A stretch of 44,624 nt of DNA, taken from NCBI GenBank assembly GCA_020848735.1, contig JADLHO010000082.1, positions 1 through 44,624 on the forward strand, written 5' to 3'. This document shows positions 1 to 10,500 of the stretch, in pieces. The notes below the pieces were generated by a model that was not told the DNA's origin, made no database searches, and saw only the letters and a program-made list of their open reading frames with translations. Numbering within the stretch: position 1 is the first letter of the stretch; the number at the start of each line of letters is the position of its first letter. This stretch comes from Planctomycetota bacterium. Its GTDB lineage: Bacteria > Planctomycetota > UBA1135 > UBA2386. Position numbers and translations under genes: made by a program.

Positions 1-2
1 AC

Positions 3-116
3 AAGATCCGGCTCCTCAGCCATCGCGCCTTCGGCTTCCACTCCGCGGTGCCGATGATCGCGACCATCTACCTCTGCTGCGGCGGCATTACGCTGCCAGA
101 GCTACAGCTCCTTTAG
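3..116 (+). CDS. ISL3-like transposase, C-terminal fragment
   Basis: Only the last 37 codons of a gene that starts left of the window, ending in TAG at 114-116. The reading KIRLLSHRAFGFHS followed by a hydrophobic stretch resembles from memory the C-terminal end of ISL3-family (IS204/IS1001/IS1096) transposases, which typically read NTKIRLLTRIAFGFRSPE and then a hydrophobic helix. The catalytic DDE residues would lie outside the window, so activity cannot be judged. The right end of the element should lie shortly after the stop codon, but with no left end to pair it with I cannot define the terminal repeat. Family call rests on a short tail only. Confidence 0.55.
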   Translation, partial: KIRLLSHRAFGFHSAVPMIATIYLCCGGITLPELQLL

Positions 117-278
117 GAGAGCCCGAACAGTTGCGCCCGAGATGGGCATCAGGGGCGTTGAGCTGCAGATGCCAGTGTTCGGCCGAGAAACCCGGCTGGG
201 GGCCCGACGAGGAGCGGATTCCCCGGGGCCGTTGTTGCGTTCCGGGTGCCACGGCACTGGACCAGGCGGACGCGTCCC
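117..278. other. short non-coding gap, probable IS end and leader of the collagen-like gene
   Basis: I see no gene here. The left part probably contains the right end of the ISL3-like element; GAGAAACCCGG near 184-194 recalls ends of such elements, but this is weak. The right part holds AGGCGGA at 264-270, a plausible ribosome binding site for the ATG at 279. No clear promoter is visible. Confidence 0.35.
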
Positions 279-2033
279 ATGCGCACCCCAACGCTCCTGT
301 TCCTTCTGGCTCTCGTTCCGACCTACGCAGCGGCGCAGAGCCCACTGCCGTCGACCCTGCCGTTCCAGGGTCGACTCACTCTGCAGGCCGGCGGCAACGC
401 GAACGGGGTCCTTGCGATGACCTTCCGGCTCTACAACGCCGCGAGCGGCGGCCTGGTACGGTGGACCGAGGCCAATCCAGCCGTCTCCTGCAATACCGGG
501 CTGTTCTCGGTCGAGCTGGGCAGCATCACCGGATTCCCGGGCAGCCTGTTCGACGGACAACCGCTGTTCCTCGGCGTCCAGGTCGGAGCCGACCCGGAGA
601 TGGTGCCGAGGCTCCCGGTCCCGTCACAGGCTTACGCACAGCTCGCGGTTCAGGCGATGGACGTGAGGGCCAGGGACATCCACCCCAACAGCGTCTCGAT
701 CGGCGCGACGCAGGTCATCAACTCGGTCGGCCAATGGGTCGGACAAGCTACGGGGTTGCAGGGACCGCCTGGACCGCAGGGGCCGCAGGGGCCGCAGGGA
801 CCGCAGGGACCGCAAGGACTGCAGGGGCTAACGGGCGCGACCGGCCCCATCGGGCCAACCGGCCCGCAGGGTCCGACCGGTGCAACCGGTCCCACCGGGC
901 CACAAGGTCCGCAGGGCCCCATGCCGAGTCCGCCGGTCGCCTGGTCTTCGGGCGGCAATACCTTGACCGTGGGAACGACCTCGACCAGCAGCTCGAGTTA
1001 CGCCATCCGCGCCACCTCGGTCGCGAGCAGCGGCAGCGCACTCCAGGCGCAGACCACGGGTGGCTACGCAGGTTCTGCGATCGAAGCCCGCAACACGGCC
1101 GTGAATGGCTCGGGCACCAATTCCGGCGAGGCGATCTACGCCGAGAACTCGGGACCGAACGGGATCGGCATCACCGTCGAGCAGACCGCGGTTACCGGCT
1201 CGGCGACCGGCCTCGTATCGCGAACGAACACGGATACCGGCACGGCGTACTGCCTCTCTGGATTCAACGGCGGCGTCAGCGGCGGCACGAACACCAACAC
1301 ACTGATCGGGGTGCGCGGCGAGGTCTACAGCCAGAGCGCGCACGGGGTCGAGGGCCGCGCCACCGGCGTGCGATCGACGAAGTCCTCGGCCCTGACCGGC
1401 GTCTACGGAGTCGTGAACTCGACGAACGGGTATGGCGTGTTCTCTAGCGGCGAACTCGGCGCCTCGGGAACCAAGTCGTTCCTCCAGCCGCATCCCGAGG
1501 ACCCGGCGCGGATGATCCAGTTCCACTGCCTCGAGGGCAACGAGAGCGGAACCTACTTCCGCGGCAGCGGCCAGCTTCACGCCGGAACCGCCGAGCTTTC
1601 GATCCCCGAAGAATGGCGGCTGGTGACCGAGGAGACGTCGATCACCGTGCAGCTGACGCCGATCGGAGCGCCCGCGGTCCTGTGCGTGCTCGAGCAGAGC
1701 CGCGAACGCATCGTGGTCGGGGGCACCGCCGACGTGCGCTTCCACTTCCACGTGCACGGCATCCGGCGGGGCTTCGCGGATTACACGCCTTACGTTCCCA
1801 ACTCGGCATTCCGACCCGAACAGCGTGGCGTTCCGTTTGGCGCCCAATGGCCGCGGGCGCTGCGCGACATCCTGGTGCGGAACGGCATTCTCAACCCCGA
1901 CTACACGCCGAACGAGGCGACGGCCATGCGGCTTGGCTGGGATCTGCTGGACGCGGACGAGATGCCGCGGGAAGGCCGGGCTCAGCCACGCCGACGCGCT
2001 TTGCCGGCGAATCCCGCAGGACAGGAGCGGTGA
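279..2033 (+). CDS. exported collagen-like repeat protein with C-terminal head domain
   Basis: A 584-residue exported protein. The ATG at 279 is preferred over an upstream GTG at 246 because it follows AGGCGGA and opens directly into a signal peptide (about residues 1-20, ending TYAAAQ). Residues 162-215 (bases 762-923) are 18 uninterrupted G-X-Y triplets, mostly GPQ and GPT, as in bacterial collagen-like stalks. Then comes a Ser/Thr/Gly/Asn-rich region with repeated GV.G-type turns suggesting beta structure. The C-terminal domain (about 390-500) contains [26 protein letters not shown] and [10 protein letters not shown], a pattern I know from fibre-type surface proteins of Bacteroidota and Planctomycetota. 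Likely a trimeric surface fibre (inference). Five bases separate it from the next exported protein gene, so the two are probably co-transcribed. Confidence 0.8.
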   Translation: MRTPTLLFLLALVPTYAAAQSPLPSTLPFQGRLTLQAGGNANGVLAMTFRLYNAASGGLVRWTEANPAVSCNTGLFSVELGSITGFPGSLFDGQPLFLGVQVGADPEMVPRLPVPSQAYAQLAVQAMDVRARDIHPNSVSIGATQVINSVGQWVGQATGLQGPPGPQGPQGPQGPQGPQGLQGLTGATGPIGPTGPQGPTGATGPTGPQGPQGPMPSPPVAWSSGGNTLTVGTTSTSSSSYAIRATSVASSGSALQAQTTGGYAGSAIEARNTAVNGSGTNSGEAIYAENSGPNGIGITVEQTAVTGSATGLVSRTNTDTGTAYCLSGFNGGVSGGTNTNTLIGVRGEVYSQSAHGVEGRATGVRSTKSSALTGVYGVVNSTNGYGVFSSGELGASGTKSFLQPHPEDPARMIQFHCLEGNESGTYFRGSGQLHAGTAELSIPEEWRLVTEETSITVQLTPIGAPAVLCVLEQSRERIVVGGTADVRFHFHVHGIRRGFADYTPYVPNSAFRPEQRGVPFGAQWPRALRDILVRNGILNPDYTPNEATAMRLGWDLLDADEMPREGRAQPRRRALPANPAGQER

Positions 2034-2037
2034 CGCC

Positions 2038-2880
2038 ATGATCCGCGGCATGTCGCAGCTCCTGCTCGCGGGTTTCGTCGCCGTCCTGTCCTCGACGGCC
2101 TCGCCGCCGGCACAATCGGCCAGTGGCACCAACCATTTCCTGGTCGCCGGTGAGGTCGGCGCGGGCGGGACCAGCCGTTCGTTCACGCACGTGCTGACCG
2201 GCACCTTCGCCGGAGGCGTGCCGGCCGTTCGCGCGTTCTCGACCGGCTTTGTCCTGCTCGGCGGATTCCCGGCCGCGATCGAGGTGCCGGCGACCGGCCG
2301 GCCCTGGCTATGCGGCGTGAGACCTGCGTTTGCGCCGCTGCGCGGCGGTGCGTCACTCGTGCTGCACGGCACCGAACTGGACATCGGCCCGACGCCGGTC
2401 ATCACGATCGGCGGACGACCTGCGCCCACGGGAGCGCGCACGCGGGCGACCATCCAGACGACCTTGCCGAACTCACCGCCGCCCGGCTATCAGCCGGTCG
2501 TCGTGAACAATCTTCTCGGTACCAGCACCCTGCCGAAGGGCATCGGAATCCTGCCGCTGCTCGAACTGTCCGCGGCGCCCCGCGCCAACGTGCCGTTCGC
2601 GCTGCGCTACGTCGGCGCGACGGGTGATCTTGTGGTCTTCGCGCTCGCGGCCGCGCAGGGTGCGACCGCAATCCCGATCCCGCCCCTGCACCATGTCCTG
2701 GAACTCGACCTGGTGACGCTGCTCGCGCTGCCGTCGCTGACGGTGAGCAGGCCCGACGGCACATTGGAACTCGTGCTGCCGGGCACGCCGCTCGGGGGAC
2801 CGCTCTACTTCCAGGCCGTGACGCTCAGCCAGGATCCGGGTTGGTCGCCCGGTTCCTTCACGAACCTCGTGCGGATCTGA
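2038..2880 (+). CDS. exported hypothetical protein with TIG-like region and shared C-terminal module
   Basis: A 280-residue protein starting at an ATG five bases after the collagen-like gene's stop. An N-terminal hydrophobic segment (about residues 4-26, MSQLLLAGFVAVLSSTA) is a signal peptide. The centre (about 93-180) has the rhythm of an IPT/TIG immunoglobulin-like fold: P..APLRGGASLVLHGTEL, then VITIGGRPAP and a GYQPVVVNN segment. The last about 100 residues end with LVLPGTPLGGPLYFQAVTL and a short tail, a pattern repeated in three other exported proteins of this window (34129-36312, 43043-44269, 44297-44506). Function unknown; probably surface-exposed or secreted together with its collagen-like neighbour. 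The TIG call is by eye. Confidence 0.7.
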   Translation: MIRGMSQLLLAGFVAVLSSTASPPAQSASGTNHFLVAGEVGAGGTSRSFTHVLTGTFAGGVPAVRAFSTGFVLLGGFPAAIEVPATGRPWLCGVRPAFAPLRGGASLVLHGTELDIGPTPVITIGGRPAPTGARTRATIQTTLPNSPPPGYQPVVVNNLLGTSTLPKGIGILPLLELSAAPRANVPFALRYVGATGDLVVFALAAAQGATAIPIPPLHHVLELDLVTLLALPSLTVSRPDGTLELVLPGTPLGGPLYFQAVTLSQDPGWSPGSFTNLVRI

Positions 2881-3304
2881 GACCTCGCGGATCCCCGAGC
2901 GCAGGACGGGGCGGTGCCAGCGCAGCCGAGCCCGCGCCGTGGTCGGCGGGCGCGCGCGGCGGATCGCAGCGGCGTCGAGTCGTCCAGGTCCTGGCCGCGG
3001 CCGCGGCGCCGATGTCAGCGCGGCGAAGCCCGCATGTCGCGGGACGGCCGCGCCCGCGGATCCGCCCTCGCGTGTCAACCTCTTCGGCGGGGTGATCTAG
3101 TTGAGGTGTCGCAGGGAGCATGGCCCTGTGAATCGAGACGAGGTGGGTTCCCTGGCCGGGCGGCCTTCGACGACCCTCCTTCCTCCTCCTGACGATCCTT
3201 CCGACGACCGACACGAACGCCCGGCCGGGGAACCGTTTACCCGGGGCGGGAGCCACGCGGATCGCGGGCTTGCGTCGATGGCTCGCGCTGGTTCGGCTGT
3301 GCCG
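2881..3304. other. 424-base stretch without a confident gene
   Basis: Very GC-rich sequence between the exported pair and the ureohydrolase. Bases 3101-3304 are open in the frame of the downstream gene (TTG at 3101, ATG at 3278), but their translation is rich in Pro, Arg and Asp and does not look like family sequence, so I treat it as leader. I see no convincing promoter, terminator or RNA gene. Short inverted repeats such as CCCGG/CCGGG near 3222-3250 are expected by chance at this base composition. Confidence 0.4.
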
Positions 3305-4336
3305 ATGAGCGCATTCGATCCAGGTGCAGCAGCGCAGCCGGGTTCCGGAGTCTTCGGGTTGCCGCAGCGCCGTCACGAGGCAGCCTGCGTCCTGGTCCCG
3401 GTCCCCTTCGACGCCACGACGTCCTACCGCGACGGCACCCGCGAGGGCCCCGCGGCGATCCTCGAGGCCAGCCGCCAGGTGGACCTCTTCGATCTGCAGA
3501 CGGGGCGGCCCTACGAGCGGGGGATCTGCATGCTCGAGCCGGATCCGGAGATCGTGGGCCTCGCGATGGAAGCGCGCCGCGCCGCCGAGCCGATCATCGC
3601 GAAGGGAGGCGCGGACCTGGCCTCGCCGGCGGACCGCCGCGCGTTGGAGATCGTCGATCGCGCAGGCGCCGCGGTGAACCGGATCGTCGAGGCGAGCGTC
3701 GCGCAGATCCTCGCCGAGGGGCGCGTGCCGGGGCTCGTCGGCGGCGACCACGCCACGCCCTTCGGCGCGATCCGCGCCGCGGCCCGCCACGCCAAGGAGC
3801 TCGGCGTCCTGCACTTCGACGCGCATGCCGATCTGCGGGTCGCCTACGAGGGCTTCCGCTGGAGCCACGCTTCGATCATGGACAACGTGCTGCGCGAGAT
3901 CCCCGAGGTCACCCGCCTCGTGCAGCTCGGCATCCGCGACTTCAGCGAGGCCGAGCATGCGCGGATCCAGGCGGAGGACGGGCGGGTCGTGAGCTTCTTC
4001 GACGTGGAGTGGCAGCGCCGCAAGGCGGAGGGGGAGAAGCTCTCCGCGCTCTGCGCGGAACTCGTCCGGCCCCTCCCCGAGCAGGTCTGGGTGAGCTTCG
4101 ACATCGACGGGCTCGACCCGGCGCTCTGCCCGAACACCGGGACCCCGGTGCCCGGCGGTCTCGGCTTCGTCGAGGCCTGTCTCGTGCTCGAGACCCTGGC
4201 GCGCTCGGGTCGCCGGATCGTCGGCTTCGATCTCGTCGAGGTCGCGCCGGGCGACCGCGACGCCGACGAGTGGGACGCCAACGTCGGCGCGCGGCTGCTC
4301 TACAAGCTCTGCGGGTTCGCGCTGCTGACGAACTGA
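3305..4336 (+). CDS. agmatinase/arginase-family ureohydrolase
   Basis: A 343-residue binuclear manganese amidinohydrolase that would split a guanidino substrate, most likely agmatine to putrescine and urea. All metal-binding motifs are present: GGDH at residues 146-149, DAHAD at 172-176 and DID in SFDIDGLDP at 266-268. RVAYEGFRWSHASIM recalls the agmatinase-type branch common in Bacteroidota rather than classical arginase. The sequence is longer than a minimal agmatinase (about 300 residues) because of an insertion around residues 70-120. The start is uncertain: the ATG at 3305 begins just ahead of the conserved region, an ATG at 3278 and a TTG at 3101 are also in frame, and none has a strong ribosome binding site. 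It converges on the efflux operon, with 7 bases between stop codons. The exact substrate cannot be read from sequence. Confidence 0.85.
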   Translation: MSAFDPGAAAQPGSGVFGLPQRRHEAACVLVPVPFDATTSYRDGTREGPAAILEASRQVDLFDLQTGRPYERGICMLEPDPEIVGLAMEARRAAEPIIAKGGADLASPADRRALEIVDRAGAAVNRIVEASVAQILAEGRVPGLVGGDHATPFGAIRAAARHAKELGVLHFDAHADLRVAYEGFRWSHASIMDNVLREIPEVTRLVQLGIRDFSEAEHARIQAEDGRVVSFFDVEWQRRKAEGEKLSALCAELVRPLPEQVWVSFDIDGLDPALCPNTGTPVPGGLGFVEACLVLETLARSGRRIVGFDLVEVAPGDRDADEWDANVGARLLYKLCGFALLTN

Positions 4337-4343
4337 GCCGGGC

Positions 4344-7300
4344 TCAGGGCCGCGCCGGGTCGGCGTCCGCGGCGGGCGCGGTGTCCGTGGCGCGATCGAA
4401 CACGAGCGTGGAGAGGATGCCGCGCCCCCAGTTGGACAGGTCGTCGAAGAAGACGTAGGCCAGCGGCACCGCGAACGCCGTGAGCAGCGTGCTGAAGGCG
4501 AGCCCACCGGCGACCGCGATCGACATCCCGACGTAGCTGATCCCGCCGTCGCCGGATTCGCCGAAGATCGCCATCGGCAGCAGGCCGGCGACCGTCGTCG
4601 TCGCGGTCATCATGATCGGGCGCAGGCGGATGCGCGTCGCCTCGAGGATGGCGCGACGGCGATCGAATCCGTCTCGCCGCAGGCGCTCGATGCAGTCCAG
4701 CAACACGATCCCGTTGTTCACGACGACGCCCGCGAGCAGCACGACGCCGATGAACGCCATCGGGTCGATGGAGCCATGGAAGAGCCGCAGCGCCCAGAAC
4801 GCGCCGCAGACCGCGAACGGCACGGTGACGATGATGGCCGCGGGCAGCACCAGCGACTCGAAGAGGATCCCCATCAGCAGGAGGATCAGGATGACGGCGA
4901 GGAAGCCCGCGTCCGCGAGCTCGCGGAAGTCCTCGGTGGTCTCGCGGTTCGGGCTCGCCTCGCTCCATTCGTAGCCGCGCGGCAGGGCCGTCGACTCCAT
5001 CACGGTGCGCAGGACGGCGCTCATCGCCTGCGAGGACACGCCGTCGCGACGGTCGCCGACGATGCTCACCTGGGTCTTGCCGTCGATGCGGTCGATCTCG
5101 CTGAGCGCGCGCTGGAAGCGGACGTCCACGAGGTCCTCGACGCGTTGGAAGCCACGCGTGCCCGCGAAGACCTTCGTCTCCTTGAGATCCCACAGCGAGG
5201 GCTTCTCCTCGCCGTCGAATTGCACGATCAGCCGCACCTCGCGGTCGTTGGTCTGGAACCGCGCGATCTCGCTGCCGCGCAACCCGGCCGACATCGTGCG
5301 TTCGAGGGACTCGGGCCGGACCTGCAGGTCGCTGAGCCGGTCGCGATCCACGGCGACGACGAGCTCCTCGTTGCCCTGCGCGGAGTCCACCTCGACGGTC
5401 GCCACCTCCGGCAGTCGGGCGAGCCGATCGCGGATCTCGAGCGCCTTGTCGGCGAGGTACTCGCTGTCGCGACCCCACACGCGGAGCACGAAGCGCGAGT
5501 CGCCCTTGTCGTCCGACGACGAACCGCCGCCCATCGAGGCGCCGCTGTCGCGCAGCGTGAGCTTCACGCCGGCGCGCTTCGGCCACTGGTCGCGGATCCG
5601 GTTCGCGATCGCGCGGTACTCGGTGGCCGGCACGGTCTTCTCGACGCCGATGTCGAAGCGGATCGAGTTGCGGCTGAAGCGCGAGGCGACGGTGGCGATC
5701 TTGAGGTCCTGGCGCTGCGCGTCGAGGTGGGCCTCGTAGGCCTCGACCTCCTTCGCGACGTCGGCGAGCGTCATCCCGCGCGGGATCTCGAGGTTGACGG
5801 TGACGTCGCCGCGGCGCGACATCCCGCCGCCGCCGCCGCCGGACGAGAAGCTGAGCCCGCCCCAGGCGACACCCGCCGTGCCGATCACGATCACCGCTGC
5901 GATCGCGGCGAGCACGCGGGGGAAGAACCCGGCGAGCACCGGGCGCAGGAGCAGGCGGTTGAAGCCGAGCAGGGCACGCATCGGCGAGAGGCGGCCGAAC
6001 TCGCTGTCGGCGAGGATCGCCGCACGGCCGGTGCCGAGCTTGCGCACCGCGGCGGGCAGCACGCCGAGCGCCACGACGAGGCTGCCGAGCAGGGCGACGA
6101 CCAGCGGCACGCCGAGCGCACCGAAGATCGTCCGCACCGTGCGCTGGCTGCTCATGAAGACCAGGGGCGCGATGACGACCACCGTGGTCAGGGTCGCCAT
6201 GATCACGGGCATCGCGATCTCGGTCGTGCCGCGGATGCAGGCGCTGCGCAGTTCGTCGCCGAGCGCGCGCCGCCGCAGGATGTTCTCGAGGACGACGACG
6301 GAGTTGTCGACGACCATGCCGACGGCCAGCGTCAGACCGGTCATCGAGAGGATGTTGAAGGACCCGCCGCTGAAGAACATCCAGCCGATCGCGATCGTCA
6401 GCGCGAGCGGCATCGAGAGGGCGACGACCAGCGTGAGCCGGAAGTTGCGGAGGAAGAGCAGCAGGACGAGGACCGCGAGCAGGCCGCCCTGCAGCGACGA
6501 CGAGAGCAGGTTGCTCAGGCTCTCCTCGATCATCTCGCCCTGATCGAAGAGGTACGTGAAGCCGATCCCGGCCAGTTCGGGCAGGCGCTCGATCTCCTTC
6601 GTGGCCGCGCGCAGGTTGCGGCTGGCCTCGACGGGGTTCACGCCCGCGGCGAGACGCAGCACGGCGGTGTAGGTGTAGTCGCCCTCGAACTTGGAGACGT
6701 TGTCGCGCACGCTCGGCACGTCGATCACGCGCGCGACGTCGCCGATCACGAGCCCCGGGCGGATCGGCCAGTTCTCGATGTCGTCGCGGGAGACGAACTT
6801 CGAATCGACGCGGACGAGGAAGCGGGTCTGGCCGTTGTCGAGTTCGCCGACGGGCTTCGTGAAGTTGTCGGCGGCCAGCCGGCGCAGCACCTCCCCGTAG
6901 TCGACCTGGTGTTCGACCAGCTTGTCGCGGTCGAAGAGGATGCGCAGCGTCTCGTCGACGAGTCCCCAGACCTCGCAGCGGCCGACGCCGTCGACGGCCT
7001 CGAGGCGCGGGCGGATCACCTGGTCGATCTTGAAATCCCAGACCGGCCCGCGGTCGGGCGTGCGGAGACGGACGAACGCGAGGGGCGCGCCGCTCATGTC
7101 CTCGCGCCAGGAGAAGTACTGGTCGACCTCGTCGGGCCACTCGAGACGGGCGCGCTGCGCGCGGTCGCGGATCTCGGCGCCCGCGAGCACGGGGTCGATG
7201 CCGTTGTCGAGCTCGATGCGCGCGAAGACGCGGTTGCGCCCGGCCTCGGTCGTGACCTGCCGGATGCCGGGGATCGTGCGGAGCTGCTCCTCGAGCGGCC

Positions 7301-7541
7301 GGGCGACGCGCTCCTCGACCTCGCGCGGGGGCATGTCGCGCCGGATCGGGATCCACAGGTTCACCGAGCCCGCGGTGAGCCCGTCGGGCGCGAGCTGCAG
7401 CGGCATGCGCGTCAGCGCGATGGCGCCGATCGCGAGGATCGCGACCGTCAGCATCAGGGTCGTCACCGGCCGGTCGACGAAGAGCGCGACGAGATTCCGA
7501 TCGGGCCGTCGCGGCGTGCTCGGGGGCGTGCTTGGGTCCAT
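4344..7541 (-). CDS. RND-family efflux pump, inner-membrane subunit (second pump)
   Basis: A 1065-residue AcrB/MdtB-type resistance-nodulation-division permease, full length for the family, with 12 expected membrane segments and two large periplasmic porter loops. An N-terminal membrane segment (about 24-46) is followed by the porter domain. TM4 carries AVGMVVDNSVVVLEN, where AcrB has the proton-relay Asp-Asp pair, so the second Asp is Asn here. The TM10 position of the AcrB Lys is within VVVNNGIVLLD, again Asn. This VDN/VNN pattern is known from SwrC-like RND pumps. A Gly-rich run (SSGGGGGGMSRRGD) opens the second periplasmic loop. The ATG at 7541 lies 3 bases after the stop of the first pump gene. 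Two non-identical pumps with one adaptor resemble MdtABC heteromultimers (inference). Substrate unknown. Confidence 0.9.
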   Translation of the reverse strand: MDPSTPPSTPRRPDRNLVALFVDRPVTTLMLTVAILAIGAIALTRMPLQLAPDGLTAGSVNLWIPIRRDMPPREVEERVARPLEEQLRTIPGIRQVTTEAGRNRVFARIELDNGIDPVLAGAEIRDRAQRARLEWPDEVDQYFSWREDMSGAPLAFVRLRTPDRGPVWDFKIDQVIRPRLEAVDGVGRCEVWGLVDETLRILFDRDKLVEHQVDYGEVLRRLAADNFTKPVGELDNGQTRFLVRVDSKFVSRDDIENWPIRPGLVIGDVARVIDVPSVRDNVSKFEGDYTYTAVLRLAAGVNPVEASRNLRAATKEIERLPELAGIGFTYLFDQGEMIEESLSNLLSSSLQGGLLAVLVLLLFLRNFRLTLVVALSMPLALTIAIGWMFFSGGSFNILSMTGLTLAVGMVVDNSVVVLENILRRRALGDELRSACIRGTTEIAMPVIMATLTTVVVIAPLVFMSSQRTVRTIFGALGVPLVVALLGSLVVALGVLPAAVRKLGTGRAAILADSEFGRLSPMRALLGFNRLLLRPVLAGFFPRVLAAIAAVIVIGTAGVAWGGLSFSSGGGGGGMSRRGDVTVNLEIPRGMTLADVAKEVEAYEAHLDAQRQDLKIATVASRFSRNSIRFDIGVEKTVPATEYRAIANRIRDQWPKRAGVKLTLRDSGASMGGGSSSDDKGDSRFVLRVWGRDSEYLADKALEIRDRLARLPEVATVEVDSAQGNEELVVAVDRDRLSDLQVRPESLERTMSAGLRGSEIARFQTNDREVRLIVQFDGEEKPSLWDLKETKVFAGTRGFQRVEDLVDVRFQRALSEIDRIDGKTQVSIVGDRRDGVSSQAMSAVLRTVMESTALPRGYEWSEASPNRETTEDFRELADAGFLAVILILLLMGILFESLVLPAAIIVTVPFAVCGAFWALRLFHGSIDPMAFIGVVLLAGVVVNNGIVLLDCIERLRRDGFDRRRAILEATRIRLRPIMMTATTTVAGLLPMAIFGESGDGGISYVGMSIAVAGGLAFSTLLTAFAVPLAYVFFDDLSNWGRGILSTLVFDRATDTAPAADADPARP

Positions 7542-7544
7542 GGT

Positions 7545-10500
7545 TCACGCCCGCCGATCGGCGAAGGAGTACACGCAGGGGATGACGAAGAGGGTGAGCA
7601 GGGTCGAGGCACAGAGCCCGGACACGACGGTGATCGCGAGCGGCGCGCGGAGCTCGATGCCTTCGGCGCCGGAGCCGAGCAGCGGGATGCCCGTGAACCA
7701 GCCGGTCATCGGCAGCAGACCGAGCACCGTGGTGAGGGTCGTCATGAGCACGGGCCGCAGACGCGACGCCGCGCCCGTCACGATCGCCTCGCCCTTCGCC
7801 ATGCCCTCGGCGCGGAGCTGGTTGATCTGGTCGATCATGATGATCGCGTTGTTGACGACGATGCCGGCCAACACGATGCAGCCGAGCATCACGATCACCG
7901 ACACGGGCGTCCCGGTCGCGAGCAGCACGAAGACCACGCCGATCGCGGCGAGGGGCACCGTGCACAGGATGATGAACGGCTGCAGCAGGCTCTCGAACTG
8001 GCTGGCCATCACGACGTAGACCAGGAACACGGCGAGCGCGAGCGCCAGGAGCACGCTCTGCATCGAGGCCGCCATCTCCTGCTGCTGCGCGCCGAGCCGC
8101 ACCTCGATGCCGGGCGGACGCACCACGCTCTGCGCCTCGAGCGCGACCCGCTCCTGCGCGTTGCCGACGCCGAGCCCGCGCACGCTCGCGCGGATCTCCG
8201 CGCCGCGCGTGTTGCCGATGCGACGGATCTCGCTCGGGCCCTCCAGCACGCGGACCTCGCCCACGGCCTCGAGCGGGATCGCCGGCTCGCCCTTGGGATT
8301 GACGTTGATGTCGAGCAGCGCCTGGAGCCGATCGATCTCCTCGCGGGCGACCGCGACGCGCATGTCGATGCGGCGGTCCTGCTCGGCGAAGCGGGTGGCC
8401 ACGAGCCCCTTCACCTTGGTCTCGAGGATGCGCGACACGCTGCCCGAGTCGATGCCGAGCGCCGACATGCGGTCGCGATCGAGGCGCAGCACGATCTCCG
8501 GGTTGCCCCGCTGCTGGGAGCTGCGCACGTCGCGGAGCTCGGGCAACGCGGCGAGCCGGGTCTCGATCGCGCCGCTGACCTCGCGCAGGGCGACGAGGTC
8601 TTCGCCGACGACCTCGATCGCGAGCGGCGCCGAGAAGGCGAGCACGTTCGGCGATTCGAACTGCGGTGGCTCCGCCAGCTCGGGGAGCCGGCCGAACTGC
8701 GCGAGGATGCGCTCGCGGACCGTGTTCTCCGCCGCCGCGAGGTCGACCGTGCGCTTCAGCCGCACGAGGATCTTGGCGGAGTGCTCGCCCTCGCTCGCGT
8801 CGTTGAGCTCGTCGTCGTCGACGCCGACCGCGAGGAAGGTGTCTTCGACCTCGGGCATCGCTGCGATCGCGAGTTCGATCGGGGCGGCGACGCGGTCGGT
8901 GCGTTCGACGGTCGCGTCCCGCGGCAGGAAGAGGTTGACGGTGAACTCGCCCTGCGCGACCTCGGGCACCATGTCGGTGTCGAGGCCGCGCGCGGCGAAG
9001 CCCGCCACCGCGCCGAGGGCCAGTGCGGCCAGGATGATGGTCGCCCGCCAGCGCAGGGCGAGGCCCAGCGCCCGCGGATACACCGCGTCGGCGACGCGCC
9101 AGACGCGATCGAAGGCCCAGAGCAGCGGCCAGACGAGGAGTCCGCAGAGCTTCGCGATCCCGCGCGACAGGCCCGCCAGCCCGGTGCTCACCCTCAGCGT
9201 GGAGCGCTGCAGGAAGCGCCCGATCCGGCTCGCGGGCGGCTGCGGCTCGCGTTGGAACCAGCCGTCGCGGTCGCGCCTCGTCATCAGCATCGGGATGACG
9301 AGCAGCGCGACGACCAACGACATGAGCAGGCTGTAGACGACCGTCAGCGACTGGTCGCGGAAGAGCTGCCCCGCGATGCCCTCGACGAAGACGATCGGGA
9401 AGAACACCGCCACCGTCGTCAGGGTGCTCGAGGTCACGGCGCCCGCGACGCGGGAGACGCCGGCCACCGCCGCCGCGCGGATGCCGCGACCCTGCTCGCG
9501 CTCGCGGGTGATCGCCTCGAGCACCACGATCGAATTGTCGACCAGCATGCCCACGCCGAGCGCGAGTCCGCCGAGCGACATCACGTTGAGCGTGACCCCC
9601 GAGAGGAACATCGGCGCGAACGACGCCACGAGGCTGATCGGGATCGAGATCGCCAGCACGAGCGTCGGGCCGAGCCGACGCAGGAAGAGGAAGATGATGA
9701 GGATCGCGAGCAGGCCACCTTGCACCGCGGAGTCCTGCACGTCGCGGATCGCGGACTCGATGAAGGTCGACTGATCCTGCAGCAACGTCAGCGACACGCC
9801 GCTGCCGCCGAGCTGTCGTGCGAGGAAGTCCTGCATCTCGCGATGCCGCGCCGCGCGGCGCAGCTCCGCCATGCGCGTCTCCATCTCGCTCGCACCCGGC
9901 CGCGTGGTCGCCGGCGGCGGACTCCCATCGGCGGGCAACGCCTTCACGTAGGCCTGCTGTGCGGCCGTGCCGAAGGCCCGATCGCGCACGCGCGCCGCGA
10001 GTGCGACGACGTTCGCGCCGGCTTCCTTGTAGACGTCGATCAGCACGCAGGGCGCACCGTCGATGCGGCTGATCACGTCGCGGTCCTTCGGGATGCGGTG
10101 GACGCGTGCGACGTCGCGCAGCCGGACCGGGGCGTCGCCGCGTCGCTCGATGATCACGTCCGCGATCTCGTCGAGGTTGCGGAACTCGCCGAGCGTGCGC
10201 ACGAGGAACTCGGTGCGACCCTCGTCGATCGACCCGGACGCGCTGTTCACGTTCTCCGCCGCGAGGCGTTCGCCGAGCCGCGCGACGTCGAGACCGAGGA
10301 CCGACAGCGCGGCCTCGTCGACGTCGATGCGGATCTCGTCCTCCTCGCCGCCGCGGACCTTCACCGCCGCGATGCCCTCGAGCTTGCCGAGCTCGCGTTC
10401 GATCTCCTCCTCGGCGATGCGGCGGAGTTCGATCGACGGGAGCTCGCCCCGCAGGCCGAAGGTCATCACCGGATCGAGGCTCGGGTCGTAGCGCAGGACC

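Noticed and set aside
762..923. Short tandem repeats that could be read as a minisatellite or CRISPR-like array
   Set aside because: They stay in frame, encode G-X-Y triplets of an exported protein, and have no spacers.
3101..3304. N-terminal extension of the ureohydrolase from the TTG at 3101
   Set aside because: Translation is low-complexity and not family-like; the conserved protein begins after 3305.
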